From assembly GCA_949297055.1 (NCBI GenBank), contig CASFRI010000059.1, forward strand, positions 1 through 33,490: a stretch of DNA of 33,490 nucleotides, read 5' to 3'. Both the position numbers and the translations under genes were made by a program. Below the pieces are notes generated by a model. It was not told where the DNA came from, did not search any database, and saw only the letters and a program-made list of their open reading frames with translations. Source of the stretch: an uncultured bacterium (GTDB lineage Bacteria > Bacillota_I > Bacilli_A > RFN20 > CAG-826). Below are positions 1 through 7,583 of the stretch, piece after piece. The first letter of the stretch is position 1, and each line of letters opens with the position of its first letter.

Positions 1-2
1 GA

Positions 3-131
3 AGACGATTAGATTATAAAACAAAGAAAGATAACAAACTTAAAAACAGTTTCGTTGCAATGAGTTTGTCAGTTAACATTCTCTTTTTTAAAAACTTATT
101 TTCTTTACAAAAAGATTTTAATCTTTCATAA
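3..131 (+). CDS. possible 3' end of an upstream gene (partial)
   Basis: A frame open from the left edge runs 42 codons to TAA at 129-131, while the other two plus frames close within 20 bases. The residues are mostly Lys/Asn-rich and then hydrophobic (MSLSVNILFFKNLFSL near the end). I recognise no family. The pheS promoter overlaps the last codons, as is common for gene ends in this window. In AT-rich sequence a chance open frame of this size is possible, so this is only a candidate C-terminus. Confidence 0.25.
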   Translation, partial: RRLDYKTKKDNKLKNSFVAMSLSVNILFFKNLFSLQKDFNLS

Positions 132-132
132 T
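104..132 (+). promoter_or_regulatory. sigma-A promoter for the pheST T-box transcript
   Basis: TTTACA at 104-109 and CATAAT at 127-132 are separated by 17 bases. This predicts transcription from about 139, just before the T-box leader begins. The call rests on consensus match and position. Confidence 0.6.
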
Positions 133-138
133 TAAAAT

Positions 139-358
139 GCGTCGAAAGAGAAGTAGTAGCTAGATTCCTTCTTTTTTAGGGATAGATGGCAAAGTGAAAA
201 CATCTAATTAGAAGCCTAGTGAATTCAGCTCTGAGCAAGAATGTTAAAAGCATTCCGTCTCCCGCGTTAAGGGGAAAGAGGCATATTAGATAAATATGTG
301 AATTAAGGTGGTACCGCGGAATAGTTTTTTCGCCCTTTGGCATCATCTTTTATTTTTT
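139..358 (+). promoter_or_regulatory. T-box riboswitch, Phe-specific, upstream of pheS
   Basis: The conserved T-box core AAGGTGGTACCGCGG lies at 305-319 and would pair with the ACCA end of uncharged tRNA. AAGG (305-308) can pair with CCTT (334-337) to form the antiterminator. In the Stem I region, GAATTCA at 221-227 offers a UUC triplet (224-226) as Phe specifier, which agrees with the downstream pheST. The competing terminator is weak to the eye: GCC-CTTT-GGC at 332-341, followed by a long T-rich run to 360. Uncharged tRNA-Phe should increase read-through into pheST. Confidence 0.88.
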
Positions 359-378
359 TTAGGAGTAGTGAAAGTCTT

Positions 379-1437
379 ATGGAACTTAAGGAAATTGAAG
401 CACTCGTGAGTAAAATCAAACAAGATATTGAATGTTGCGATTGCTTAAAAGATTTAGTGGATGTAAAAAATGAACAATTAGGTAAAAAATCTACTTTCTT
501 TAGCGTCGCACTTGAAGGAATAAATCAAATGATTAGAAGTGCACCTATTGAAGAAAAAAAGAAATTAGGAGCGTTAATCAATAAATTTAAAAATGATGTT
601 TTAGATTGTTATAACAAGAAAGAAATTATTTTAAAAGAAAAACTAGAACTAGAAAAATTAAAAGAAGAAGAAATCGATATTTCTTTACCTGGAAACGATT
701 ATAGTGCTGGAAGTAAAAATCCACTTTTTATCATAAGAGATGAAATTATTAATTTTTTCACTTCGTTAGGCTACGATGTCTACGCTGGTCCAGAAGTAGA
801 AAATGATCATTATAATTTTGAACTTTTAAATACTCCAAAAGATCATCCTGCAAGAGATATGCAAGATTCATTTTATATCGATGAAAGAACTTTACTTCGT
901 ACGCATACTTCTCCCGTGCAAGCTCGCACGATGTTAAAAAATCCTAATACTCCTATTAAAATGATTGCACCTGGAAAAACTTATCGAAGAGATGACGATG
1001 ATTTAACTCATTCTCATCAATTCATGCAAATTGAATGTCTAGTAGTGGATGAAGGAATTAATCTCGCTCATCTTAAATCGACTTTAGAAAAATTTATGCA
1101 CCATATTTTTGGGACGAAAAGAACGATTAAATTCGTTCCCTCTTACTTCCCATTTACCGAACCATCATTCGAAGTAAATGTTAGCTGTGCGAATTGTCAT
1201 GGCAAAGGATGTAATATGTGCAAGGGCACTGGTTACATCGAAGTATTAGGAGCAGGAATGGTTCATCCTAACGTTTTAAGAATGTGTGGCTACGATGATA
1301 AACGCTTCAGCGGCTTTGCATTCGGCGTTGGAGTAGAAAGACTTGCCATGTTACGTTATGGCATCGATGATATTAGAAGATTTTATCAAAACGATGTCCG
1401 TTTCTTAAAACAATTCAAAGAAGAATTTCGTAAATAG
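379..1437 (+). CDS. pheS: phenylalanyl-tRNA synthetase alpha subunit
   Basis: Catalytic subunit of the alpha2-beta2 enzyme that charges tRNA-Phe in the cytoplasm. About 352 residues, full length for the family. An N-terminal coiled-coil arm occupies roughly residues 1-90. The class II catalytic core follows, with THTSPVQARTM, the motif 2 segment YRRDDDDLTHSHQF, FTEPSFEV and the motif 3 segment GFAFGVGVERLAMLRYG. A Cys4 cluster (CANC...CNMC) before GAGMVHPNVL is the zinc-binding type seen in Gram-positive PheS. I place the start at ATG 379, giving MELKEIEAL. The longer open frame from TTG 337 would begin inside the T-box terminator and encode a Phe/Ser-rich stretch atypical of PheS. AGGAG at 361-365 is a rather distant ribosome binding site. 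pheT follows 12 bases later. Confidence 0.97.
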   Translation: MELKEIEALVSKIKQDIECCDCLKDLVDVKNEQLGKKSTFFSVALEGINQMIRSAPIEEKKKLGALINKFKNDVLDCYNKKEIILKEKLELEKLKEEEIDISLPGNDYSAGSKNPLFIIRDEIINFFTSLGYDVYAGPEVENDHYNFELLNTPKDHPARDMQDSFYIDERTLLRTHTSPVQARTMLKNPNTPIKMIAPGKTYRRDDDDLTHSHQFMQIECLVVDEGINLAHLKSTLEKFMHHIFGTKRTIKFVPSYFPFTEPSFEVNVSCANCHGKGCNMCKGTGYIEVLGAGMVHPNVLRMCGYDDKRFSGFAFGVGVERLAMLRYGIDDIRRFYQNDVRFLKQFKEEFRK

Positions 1438-1449
1438 AGGTGAATAGAT

Positions 1450-3855
1450 ATGCAAGTAAGTGATAAATTATTAAGACAACTTGTCGATTTAGAAGGTCTT
1501 AGTCCGCAAGATATTAAAGATAAACTTTGCGAAAGCGGTATCGAAGTAACTGGTTTTGCTTCTTTGGCTGAAGGCGACAAATTAATTATTGGCCAAATTG
1601 AAGAAGTAATAAATGTCGAAGGAAGCGACCATCTTCATCTTCTAAAAGTTAATGAAGGAAAAGAAATTGGTGTCGTCGATATCATCTGCGGCGCGCCTAA
1701 TGTTAGGGTTGGTTTAAAAGTTGTCATAGCTAGACCTGGTTGCAATTTAAAAGCTGGAAAAATTAACGAAGCAAAAATCTTTGGCCACGTTTCATTAGGA
1801 ATGTGTTGTTCTTATCAAGAACTTGGCATTCATCATAAATATTTAAGCGAAGAAGAAACTAAAGGTATCATCGAACTTCCAGACGATGCACCTGTTGGAG
1901 AAAAAGAAGTTTTAAAATACTTACATCTCGATGACATCATTTATGATGTAGAACTTCTTCCATCTCGTTCTTATTGTTTATCGATGATTAATTTCGCAAA
2001 AGAATTAGCCGCTATTTTCGATCGCAAGTTAAAAGAAATTAAAGTCGATGTGAAAGAAAATATTAAAAACGATTTTGAAGTGGGAAGTTTAACTTCACTT
2101 TGTCCGCAATTCGCTATCCGAGTTATAAAAGATGTCGAAGTGAAGCCTTCACCAGCTTGGTTACGTTTCTTGCTCGTCGCTTTTGGTTACCGCAGCATCA
2201 ATAATATCGTCGACATCGGAAACTTTGTTATGATTTTAACCGGTCAACCATTGCATATGTACGATCTTGATAAATTAGCGAAACATTCACTCATCGTTAG
2301 AGATGATTTAAAGAAAGACTTCGTCGCTTTAGATGGAAATCATTATGCGATTGAAAATGGTGATATTTGTATTACTTGCGATGGAGACATCATGTGTCTT
2401 GGTGGTGTAATGGGGGCCTTAGCATGTGAAGTGGATGAACATTCGAAAAATATTGCCATCGAATCAGCTTCTTTTTATCACGCAAGTATCAGACATACTT
2501 CGCGTAGACTTAATCTTGTCAGTGAATCTTCGATGCGTTTTGTCAAAGGCACGAACACTCATCAAGCTCATGAAGTTTTAGATTTAAGTGCCAAATTATG
2601 TTTAGATTTGGCTAATGCGAAACAAGTATCTAATATTGCTTCTTATTCTTCTTTAAAAGATGAAAAGACGATGATCGAAGTAACTTTAAGTTACATTAAT
2701 CAAAGACTAGCGACTTCTTTAAGATTAGAAGAAGTTTTAGAAATATTTAAACGTCTAGAATTCGAAGTAAATTGTAACGGGGAAAAAATGCTTGTCACCG
2801 TCCCGTTTTATCGTATCGATTTAAAAGAACCATGCGATTTAAGTGAAGAAGTAATTAGATTCGTCGGCTTTGAAAGAGTTAACGAAGAAAATTTAAGAAG
2901 TGAAGAACATCCAGGAGGTGTTTCTTTAGAAGAAAATAAAGTTGATCACATTCGTCATCTCCTTTTGATGCGTGGTTTAAATGAATGTATCACTTATTCT
3001 TTAGTGAATGAAAAAGATATTTTAAAGTTTAATTATTTAAGTGAAGGTAAAGAAGCGGTGAAATTGCTTCACCCTCTCACCGACAAACATGCTTATTTTA
3101 GAGTCAATTTGCTTCCTTCATTGCTTGAAGTAGCGTCTTATAATTATACGCATCAAAATAGAGACTTTGCTCTTTTTGAAGTAAGCGATGTCTATTTCGA
3201 TAAAATCGAAAATAAATCGACTAGACTTTCCCTAGTCTTAGTGGGTCAAGAACATCTTCATTCAGCGTTAGAAACAAGAAATTATTCTTATTATTCATTA
3301 AAAGGTTATTTAGAAGCTATTTTAAATGTTTTAAATATTGATCAAAGTCGTTACGTTATTAAAAGATTAGATTCTACTAAGAAAGAATTTCATCCTGGAA
3401 GAAGTGCTGGAATTTATTTAGGAAAAAATCTTATTGGCGTGATGGGTGAAATTTATCCTAATTTGAAAAAAGAATACGATTTTGGTAGAGAAAACGTCGC
3501 TTTGATGGAATTAGATTTATCAGCTTTATTAGATGTAAAAGTTTCCCCGTTAACTTTTAAAGAAATTAATCGCTTCCCGACAGTTAAACGTGATTTAGCT
3601 TTAGTGGTAAAAGATGATATTAGTTACGCAAGCATTCGTAAAGTGATCAAAAATAGTGGTCACCAATTAGTGGTGGATGTAACACCTTTTGATTTGTATC
3701 AAGGTGAACATCTAGAAAAAGGTTATCATTCCTTAGCTATTACTATCACTTATGGTGACATGAAAAAAACTCTCGTCGATGAAGAAGTTAATCGAGCGGA
3801 GAATGATATTAAGTATGCTTTACATAAAGAATTAGGTATCGAACTTAGGAGTTAA
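1450..3855 (+). CDS. pheT: phenylalanyl-tRNA synthetase beta subunit
   Basis: Partner of PheS, carrying tRNA binding and editing; about 801 residues, normal for bacteria. The order of domains is visible: an EMAP-like OB-fold tRNA-binding domain at about 40-150 (IIGQIEEV...DIICGAPNVRVGLKVVIA), the B3/B4 editing region at about 200-380 (NNIVDIGNFVM, QPLHMYDLDKL), the B5 domain around 400-480, the catalytic-like core, and a C-terminal FDX-ACB anticodon-binding domain (INRFPTVKRDLALVV onward). AGAGGTG at 1437-1443 precedes ATG 1450. Transcribed with pheS under the Phe T-box and followed after one base by yceD. Confidence 0.97.
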   Translation: MQVSDKLLRQLVDLEGLSPQDIKDKLCESGIEVTGFASLAEGDKLIIGQIEEVINVEGSDHLHLLKVNEGKEIGVVDIICGAPNVRVGLKVVIARPGCNLKAGKINEAKIFGHVSLGMCCSYQELGIHHKYLSEEETKGIIELPDDAPVGEKEVLKYLHLDDIIYDVELLPSRSYCLSMINFAKELAAIFDRKLKEIKVDVKENIKNDFEVGSLTSLCPQFAIRVIKDVEVKPSPAWLRFLLVAFGYRSINNIVDIGNFVMILTGQPLHMYDLDKLAKHSLIVRDDLKKDFVALDGNHYAIENGDICITCDGDIMCLGGVMGALACEVDEHSKNIAIESASFYHASIRHTSRRLNLVSESSMRFVKGTNTHQAHEVLDLSAKLCLDLANAKQVSNIASYSSLKDEKTMIEVTLSYINQRLATSLRLEEVLEIFKRLEFEVNCNGEKMLVTVPFYRIDLKEPCDLSEEVIRFVGFERVNEENLRSEEHPGGVSLEENKVDHIRHLLLMRGLNECITYSLVNEKDILKFNYLSEGKEAVKLLHPLTDKHAYFRVNLLPSLLEVASYNYTHQNRDFALFEVSDVYFDKIENKSTRLSLVLVGQEHLHSALETRNYSYYSLKGYLEAILNVLNIDQSRYVIKRLDSTKKEFHPGRSAGIYLGKNLIGVMGEIYPNLKKEYDFGRENVALMELDLSALLDVKVSPLTFKEINRFPTVKRDLALVVKDDISYASIRKVIKNSGHQLVVDVTPFDLYQGEHLEKGYHSLAITITYGDMKKTLVDEEVNRAENDIKYALHKELGIELRS

Positions 3856-3856
3856 A

Positions 3857-4366
3857 ATGCAAATTAATCTTAAAACCTTAAAAGTTGGTGAACCACTCCA
3901 TATTGAAACATCTTTAAAAGATGAATTAAAATCTTTGTTACCAACCTTTAAAATTAAAGATGTTTTAAGTCTCGATGCTAAAATTAATTTAGCGAATCTA
4001 GGGCAAGAAATTTATAGTTTAGATATCGAAACAAAAGGTAAATTTATTCTCGTCTGCGCTTATTCTTTAAAACCTTTTATAAAAGAAGTAATCACTAAGG
4101 ACCATTTTTATCTTACTTACGAAGAAAGTGACGATTTAGAAACTTTACAAATTGATTCACCTCATCTTGATATCGATGGTAGTTTTTTACTTCCTTTGAT
4201 CGATGCAGAAATTGGTTTAGCCCCAGAAGGCCCAGATGTCGATATTTCTAAAATTGAAGGGTTAAAAGATGAAGTTACTTATCTCAAAGAAAAAGAAGAA
4301 AATTTAGACCCTAGATTAAGTGCATTAGATAGTTTTCATTGGGAGGACGATGAAGATGAAAAATAA
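3857..4366 (+). CDS. yceD: YceD/DUF177 family protein (rRNA accumulation)
   Basis: A 169-residue acidic protein of the DUF177/YceD type. Homologues affect 23S rRNA accumulation in bacteria and plastids. Seen here: a central strand region with ILVCAYSLKPFIKEV, where the family usually has the Cys-containing 'C-x-R-C-L' segment; only the first Cys is kept. A later DAEIGLAPEGPD segment and the C-terminal DPRLSAL tail are also typical. ATG 3857 follows TAGGAG (3846-3851) within the pheT end. In many Firmicutes this gene precedes rpmF (L32), but here it is followed, with an 11-base overlap, by a sugar-nucleotide dehydrogenase. Assignment is by motif resemblance and is moderately sure. Confidence 0.7.
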   Translation: MQINLKTLKVGEPLHIETSLKDELKSLLPTFKIKDVLSLDAKINLANLGQEIYSLDIETKGKFILVCAYSLKPFIKEVITKDHFYLTYEESDDLETLQIDSPHLDIDGSFLLPLIDAEIGLAPEGPDVDISKIEGLKDEVTYLKEKEENLDPRLSALDSFHWEDDEDEK

Positions 4367-5558
4367 ACGTATTTGCATCGTTGGATCTGGTTATGTCGGA
4401 TTATCGTTCGGCATCGTTTTAGGTTTGAAATATGATGTTACTTGTTTTGATATTGACTTAGCGAAAGTTGAAATGATAAATAGACGTATTCCCCCATTTG
4501 ATGAGCCTTACATTCAAAGTGCTTTTAACGATGAAAATTTATCTTTAAAAGCGACGAGTGATAAATTAGATGCTTATTTAGATAAGGATTTTTATATTAT
4601 TTGTCTTCCGATTAAGCCAAATAAGAAAGATGAACATTTCGATATTTCTCCTTTAAGAAATGTCATAAAAGACATTTTAGATCTTAATAAGTCCGCCCAT
4701 ATCGTCATCAAATCGACTTTGCCCATCGGCATTAGTCAAAAGATGCAAGAAGAATTTCATCATAAATTTATTTTGTTCTCTCCTGAATTTTTAAGAGAAC
4801 AACACGCTATTTATGACACCTTATATCCGAGCCGCATCGTCGTAGGTGGAAATAAAGCTGACCCAGAAGTAGCAGCATTGATGCAAGAATATGCGATGAT
4901 GATTCAATCTTGCATTTTAAAAAGTGATGCACCTATCGTCTTTTGTTCCACTAAAGAAGCAGAAGCTATTAAGTTATTCTCCAATTCTTATTTAGCGACA
5001 CGCGTCGCTTTATTTAACGAAATCGATTCATATTGCTTAAAAGATGGGGAAATGTCTACAAAAAATGTCATAACTGGTATGGGAATGGATGATAGAATTG
5101 GTGATTTTTATAATAATCCTTCATTTGGTTATGGTGGCTTTTGCTTACCTAAAGATATCGCTGAACTTTCATTAGATGAAAATTATGATGGTTTCATTTT
5201 TAAAGCCACCAAACTATCGAATGAAAAAAGAGTGGAAGATATCGCAGATGCGATAGTAAATAAATTAGCGAATAAAAATGATGTTGTTGGCATCTATCGC
5301 TTAGCAATGAAAGCCAACACGAATGATTTCCGTACCTCAATCATCTTCTTTTTAATCGCTGCTTTAAAGAAAAGAAACATCAATCTTATCATTTATGAAC
5401 CATCATTCAATCTTGAAAAATATGATGATATTTCAATTTGTCGCGAACTCGATAAATTTAAAAAAGAAGCTGCCATTATCGTCGCAAATCGCTTAGACGA
5501 TAATTTAGAAGATGTCTTTGAAAAAGTATTTAGCCGAGATTTGAAGCGAATCGATTAA
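4356..5558 (+). CDS. UDP-glucose 6-dehydrogenase (HasB-like)
   Basis: NAD-dependent oxidation of a UDP-sugar to a UDP-uronic acid, normally feeding capsule or glycolipid synthesis. About 400 residues. Seen: a Rossmann start (ICIVGSGYVGLSFG), IKSTLPIG, SPEFLREQ, the Lys-containing segment EAIKLFSNSYLATRVALFNE, and the catalytic-cysteine motif NNPSFGYGGFCLPKD. The short form with YRLAMKANTNDFR resembles streptococcal HasB more than the longer Ugd proteins. Start: GGAGG at 4342-4346 is only 3 bases from ATG 4350 but 9 bases from ATG 4356, so I prefer 4356. It overlaps the end of yceD. No glycosyltransferase or synthase lies nearby, so the use of the product is unknown. A terminator follows. Confidence 0.9.
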   Translation: MKNKRICIVGSGYVGLSFGIVLGLKYDVTCFDIDLAKVEMINRRIPPFDEPYIQSAFNDENLSLKATSDKLDAYLDKDFYIICLPIKPNKKDEHFDISPLRNVIKDILDLNKSAHIVIKSTLPIGISQKMQEEFHHKFILFSPEFLREQHAIYDTLYPSRIVVGGNKADPEVAALMQEYAMMIQSCILKSDAPIVFCSTKEAEAIKLFSNSYLATRVALFNEIDSYCLKDGEMSTKNVITGMGMDDRIGDFYNNPSFGYGGFCLPKDIAELSLDENYDGFIFKATKLSNEKRVEDIADAIVNKLANKNDVVGIYRLAMKANTNDFRTSIIFFLIAALKKRNINLIIYEPSFNLEKYDDISICRELDKFKKEAAIIVANRLDDNLEDVFEKVFSRDLKRID

Positions 5559-5612
5559 TTAAATTTAAAAAAATCTCCCACTTTTATTATTAAAATTGAT
5601 AATTTTTGAAAG

Positions 5613-5637
5613 ATAGATGCATAGCATCTATTTTTTT
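5613..5637 (+). terminator. Rho-independent terminator after the pheST-yceD-dehydrogenase operon
   Basis: Perfect 8-base arms ATAGATGC/GCATCTAT with a 3-base loop, followed directly by a run of T. Confidence 0.85.
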
Positions 5638-5681
5638 AATTAATGCTAGTTATAAAAAAATAAAAAATCCGCATTTTCCTA

Positions 5682-5711
5682 TTTACATTTCCCTATTATA
5701 TGCACTATAAT
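5682..5711 (+). promoter_or_regulatory. promoter of the mraZ operon
   Basis: TTTACA (5682-5687), 18-base spacer, TATAAT (5706-5711). Predicted transcription start is near 5718, ten bases before the first strong MraZ box. Confidence 0.75.
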
Positions 5712-5727
5712 TTAGTTACATTGGTAG

Positions 5728-5744
5728 AAAGTGGTAGAAAGTGG
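5728..5744 (+). promoter_or_regulatory. MraZ operator: direct AAAGTGG boxes
   Basis: AAAGTGG occurs at 5728-5734 and again at 5738-5744, a 10-base period. A degenerate third copy, ACATTGG, lies at 5718-5724. MraZ of mycoplasmas is reported to bind AAAGTG(T/G) repeats of this period upstream of its own operon, and other MraZ proteins bind GTGG-type direct repeats. Here the boxes sit between the predicted transcription start and ATG 5746, where the ribosome binding site should be. Confidence 0.75.
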
Positions 5745-5745
5745 T

Positions 5746-6180
5746 ATGTTCTTTGGTTCCTATTTCCATTCATTAGATGATAAAGGACGTGTCGTCATCC
5801 CATCCAAGATGAGAGAAGAAGCTGGACTTCGTATCTACATCATGCGCGGTCATGAAGGTGCGTTAGAAATTTATCGCAAGGAAACATTTGAATCTAAATT
5901 AGAAGAAATCACTCATCTACCTTATAACCAAAAAAGTTCTCGTGACTTTGTTAGACTTACTCTCTCTAGCGTCGTCGAACTCGATGTCGATCGTCAAGGA
6001 AGAGTACAAATACCTCAACAAGTAATAAGTGATTACGCCATTAGCAAAGATGTGGCTATCATCGGGGTATATGATCATATTGAAATATGGTCGCGTGACA
6101 AATGGTTAAGTTACGTGAAAGATGGTGAGGAATCTTACGATGACAACGCAGAACGACTCCCAACAAATAACGTGCGTTAA
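5746..6180 (+). CDS. mraZ: MraZ transcriptional regulator
   Basis: DNA-binding regulator of the division/cell wall (dcw) operon, forming ring oligomers in known cases. About 144 residues with two SpoVT/AbrB-like halves, each carrying the D-x(3)-R signature: SLDDKGRVVIPSKMR near the N-terminus and LDVDRQGRVQIPQQ near residue 80. I start at ATG 5746 (MFFGSYFHSLD), matching the usual 'M-x-x-G-x-Y-x-H-x-L-D' beginning. The upstream GTG 5731 lies inside the operator repeat. No good Shine-Dalgarno precedes the ATG; the AAAGTGG operator takes its place. rsmH overlaps the last 41 bases. Autoregulation through the upstream repeats is likely. Confidence 0.95.
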   Translation: MFFGSYFHSLDDKGRVVIPSKMREEAGLRIYIMRGHEGALEIYRKETFESKLEEITHLPYNQKSSRDFVRLTLSSVVELDVDRQGRVQIPQQVISDYAISKDVAIIGVYDHIEIWSRDKWLSYVKDGEESYDDNAERLPTNNVR

Positions 6181-7123
6181 CGAGAATGATTACCAGCATG
6201 TCCCAGTTCTTCTAAATGAAGTAATCGAGGGACTTAACATCAATCCTGACGGCATCTACGTCGATTTGACGTTAGGTCGAGCAGGGCATTCTCAAGCGAT
6301 TTTAGCCAAGCTAAACAAAGGACTTCTCGTCGGCATCGATCGCGATTTAGAAGCGATAAGAGCAGCGAAAGAAATCTTAGCGAAGCAAAAACGCCTTTAC
6401 ATCATAAGAAACGCAAATTTTAAAGATGTACATCTCATCTTAGATGAATTGAACATTCGTAAGATCGATGGTGCATTGTTAGATTTAGGTGTTTCTTCCC
6501 CTCAATTTGATGATCCAAGCCGTGGATTCTCATATCGCTATGATGCAAGACTAGACATGCGAATGGATCAAAAGCAAAATTTTAGCGCTTACGATATCAT
6601 CAATTCTTATAGCGAAGCTAAACTTACTTACATATTCAAAGAATATGGAGATGAAAAATTTGCTAAAAGTATTGCTAAAAATATCGTGAACGCTCGAAAA
6701 ATTAAGCCGATTGAAACGACGTTTGACTTAGTAGAAATTATTAAAAGTAGTAAACCTAGTCGAGAATTAAGAAAAATCGGTCACCCCGCCAAACAAGTCT
6801 TCCAAGCTTTAAGGATTGAAGTTAATGATGAATTTAATGCTTTAAAAGAAGTGTTAGATAAAATAACTGAAAGACTTAATATCAACGGTCGACTTGCTAT
6901 CATCACATTCCACTCTGGTGAAGACCGCATCGTCAAAAATTATTTTAAGAAATTAGCGGTCATCGAAGGCGATAGAAGTGCACCTCCTATCAATCCTAAA
7001 AATCTAGAACAACCTAAATTTCGTCTAGTAAATAGGAAAGCTATCGAACCATCGGAAGAAGAAAAAGAACGAAATCATCGCGCGAGTAGCGCAAAACTTC
7101 GTATCATCGAACGTATTGGCTAA
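6140..7123 (+). CDS. rsmH: 16S rRNA (cytosine-1402 N4) methyltransferase RsmH (MraW)
   Basis: SAM-dependent methylation of C1402 in 16S rRNA. About 327 residues. Seen: HVPVLLNEV, the SAM-binding VDLTLGRAGHS, GIDRD, DGALLDLGVSSPQFDDPSRG, the MraW insertion helices, QALRIEVNDE, and FHSGEDRIVKNYF (most relatives have FHSLEDR, so Gly replaces Leu). ATG 6140 with GTGAGG at 6125-6130 is preferred over the GTG at 6122. It overlaps mraZ, so translation is probably coupled. The next gene is a short ORF, not the usual ftsL-pbp-mraY series. Confidence 0.96.
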   Translation: MTTQNDSQQITCVNENDYQHVPVLLNEVIEGLNINPDGIYVDLTLGRAGHSQAILAKLNKGLLVGIDRDLEAIRAAKEILAKQKRLYIIRNANFKDVHLILDELNIRKIDGALLDLGVSSPQFDDPSRGFSYRYDARLDMRMDQKQNFSAYDIINSYSEAKLTYIFKEYGDEKFAKSIAKNIVNARKIKPIETTFDLVEIIKSSKPSRELRKIGHPAKQVFQALRIEVNDEFNALKEVLDKITERLNINGRLAIITFHSGEDRIVKNYFKKLAVIEGDRSAPPINPKNLEQPKFRLVNRKAIEPSEEEKERNHRASSAKLRIIERIG

Positions 7124-7154
7124 TAGACTATTAGCCTATGAAAGGAGAAAAAAT

Positions 7155-7376
7155 ATGAAAGATAAATTAGTGAAATTCAATCATAAAGCAACCTATTACC
7201 GCATGCGTAAAATTGGTGTCGTTTTCGCTTTTGTCTCGGCTTTTTCTCTTTCTGTCGTCCTTCCCGTGTCTGTTTCCTTAGTGAATGCCGCTAAGGCGGA
7301 TAATGAACAAAGAGAAGTGCAAGATGATAAAGAAGTAAATGCTTTAATTATGCATGTAGATTCTTATTATTGTTAA
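7155..7376 (+). CDS. small basic/hydrophobic protein in the ftsL position
   Basis: 73 residues from ATG 7155, which has a good AAAGGAG (7141-7147) seven bases upstream; an earlier TTG at 7116 lacks one. The N-terminal 20 residues are basic (KFNHKATYYRMRKIG). A hydrophobic segment (about 21-42) and a possible signal cleavage region (NAAKAD) follow, then only about 27 polar residues ending in YYC. In walled Firmicutes this slot holds ftsL, a single-pass protein with a longer external coiled coil. The YYRMRKIG start also recalls KxYKxGKxW-type signal peptides. It could be a shortened FtsL analogue or the remnant of a secreted protein; I recognise no family. A terminator follows. Confidence 0.6.
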   Translation: MKDKLVKFNHKATYYRMRKIGVVFAFVSAFSLSVVLPVSVSLVNAAKADNEQREVQDDKEVNALIMHVDSYYC

Positions 7377-7445
7377 GAGCAAAATACTAACTTTTCCCTC
7401 TAACTAACTACGATAAAATCCTTAACCTAATAAGAATTTGACTTA

Positions 7446-7476
7446 AAGGCTGTGCATTCTCTCCCACAGCCTTTTT
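7446..7476 (+). terminator. Rho-independent terminator after the mraZ operon
   Basis: Arms AAGGCTGTG (7446-7454) and CACAGCCTT (7465-7473) with a 10-base loop, followed by T residues. It separates mraZ-rsmH from ftsA-ftsZ. I see no gene in the rest of 7377-7583; it holds this terminator and the ftsA promoter. Confidence 0.88.
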
Positions 7477-7538
7477 TAATGTTTTAGTAATAAATTAGTA
7501 GTTTTTTATATGTATTTTCATAACTTTATAAAATTGTG

Positions 7539-7567
7539 TTGTCTAACTAGCGTGAATTGTCTATAAT
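7539..7567 (+). promoter_or_regulatory. promoter of ftsA-ftsZ
   Basis: TTGTCT (7539-7544), 17-base spacer, TATAAT (7562-7567). The predicted start near 7574 leaves a leader of about 10 bases before ATG 7584, and no Shine-Dalgarno is visible. Confidence 0.7.
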
Positions 7568-7583
7568 TTTTATATAGAAAATT

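Noticed and set aside
337-378. Longer pheS start at TTG 337
   Set aside because: It lies in the T-box terminator region and adds a Phe/Ser-rich stretch not found in PheS; ATG 379 fits the family.
5718-5744. Tandem repeat as a CRISPR-like or satellite array
   Set aside because: Only two to three units at 10-base period; position and sequence fit MraZ boxes. No CRISPR array is seen anywhere in the window.
5731-5745. mraZ start at GTG 5731
   Set aside because: It is inside the direct-repeat operator; family members begin at the M-x-x-G-x-Y position, ATG 5746.
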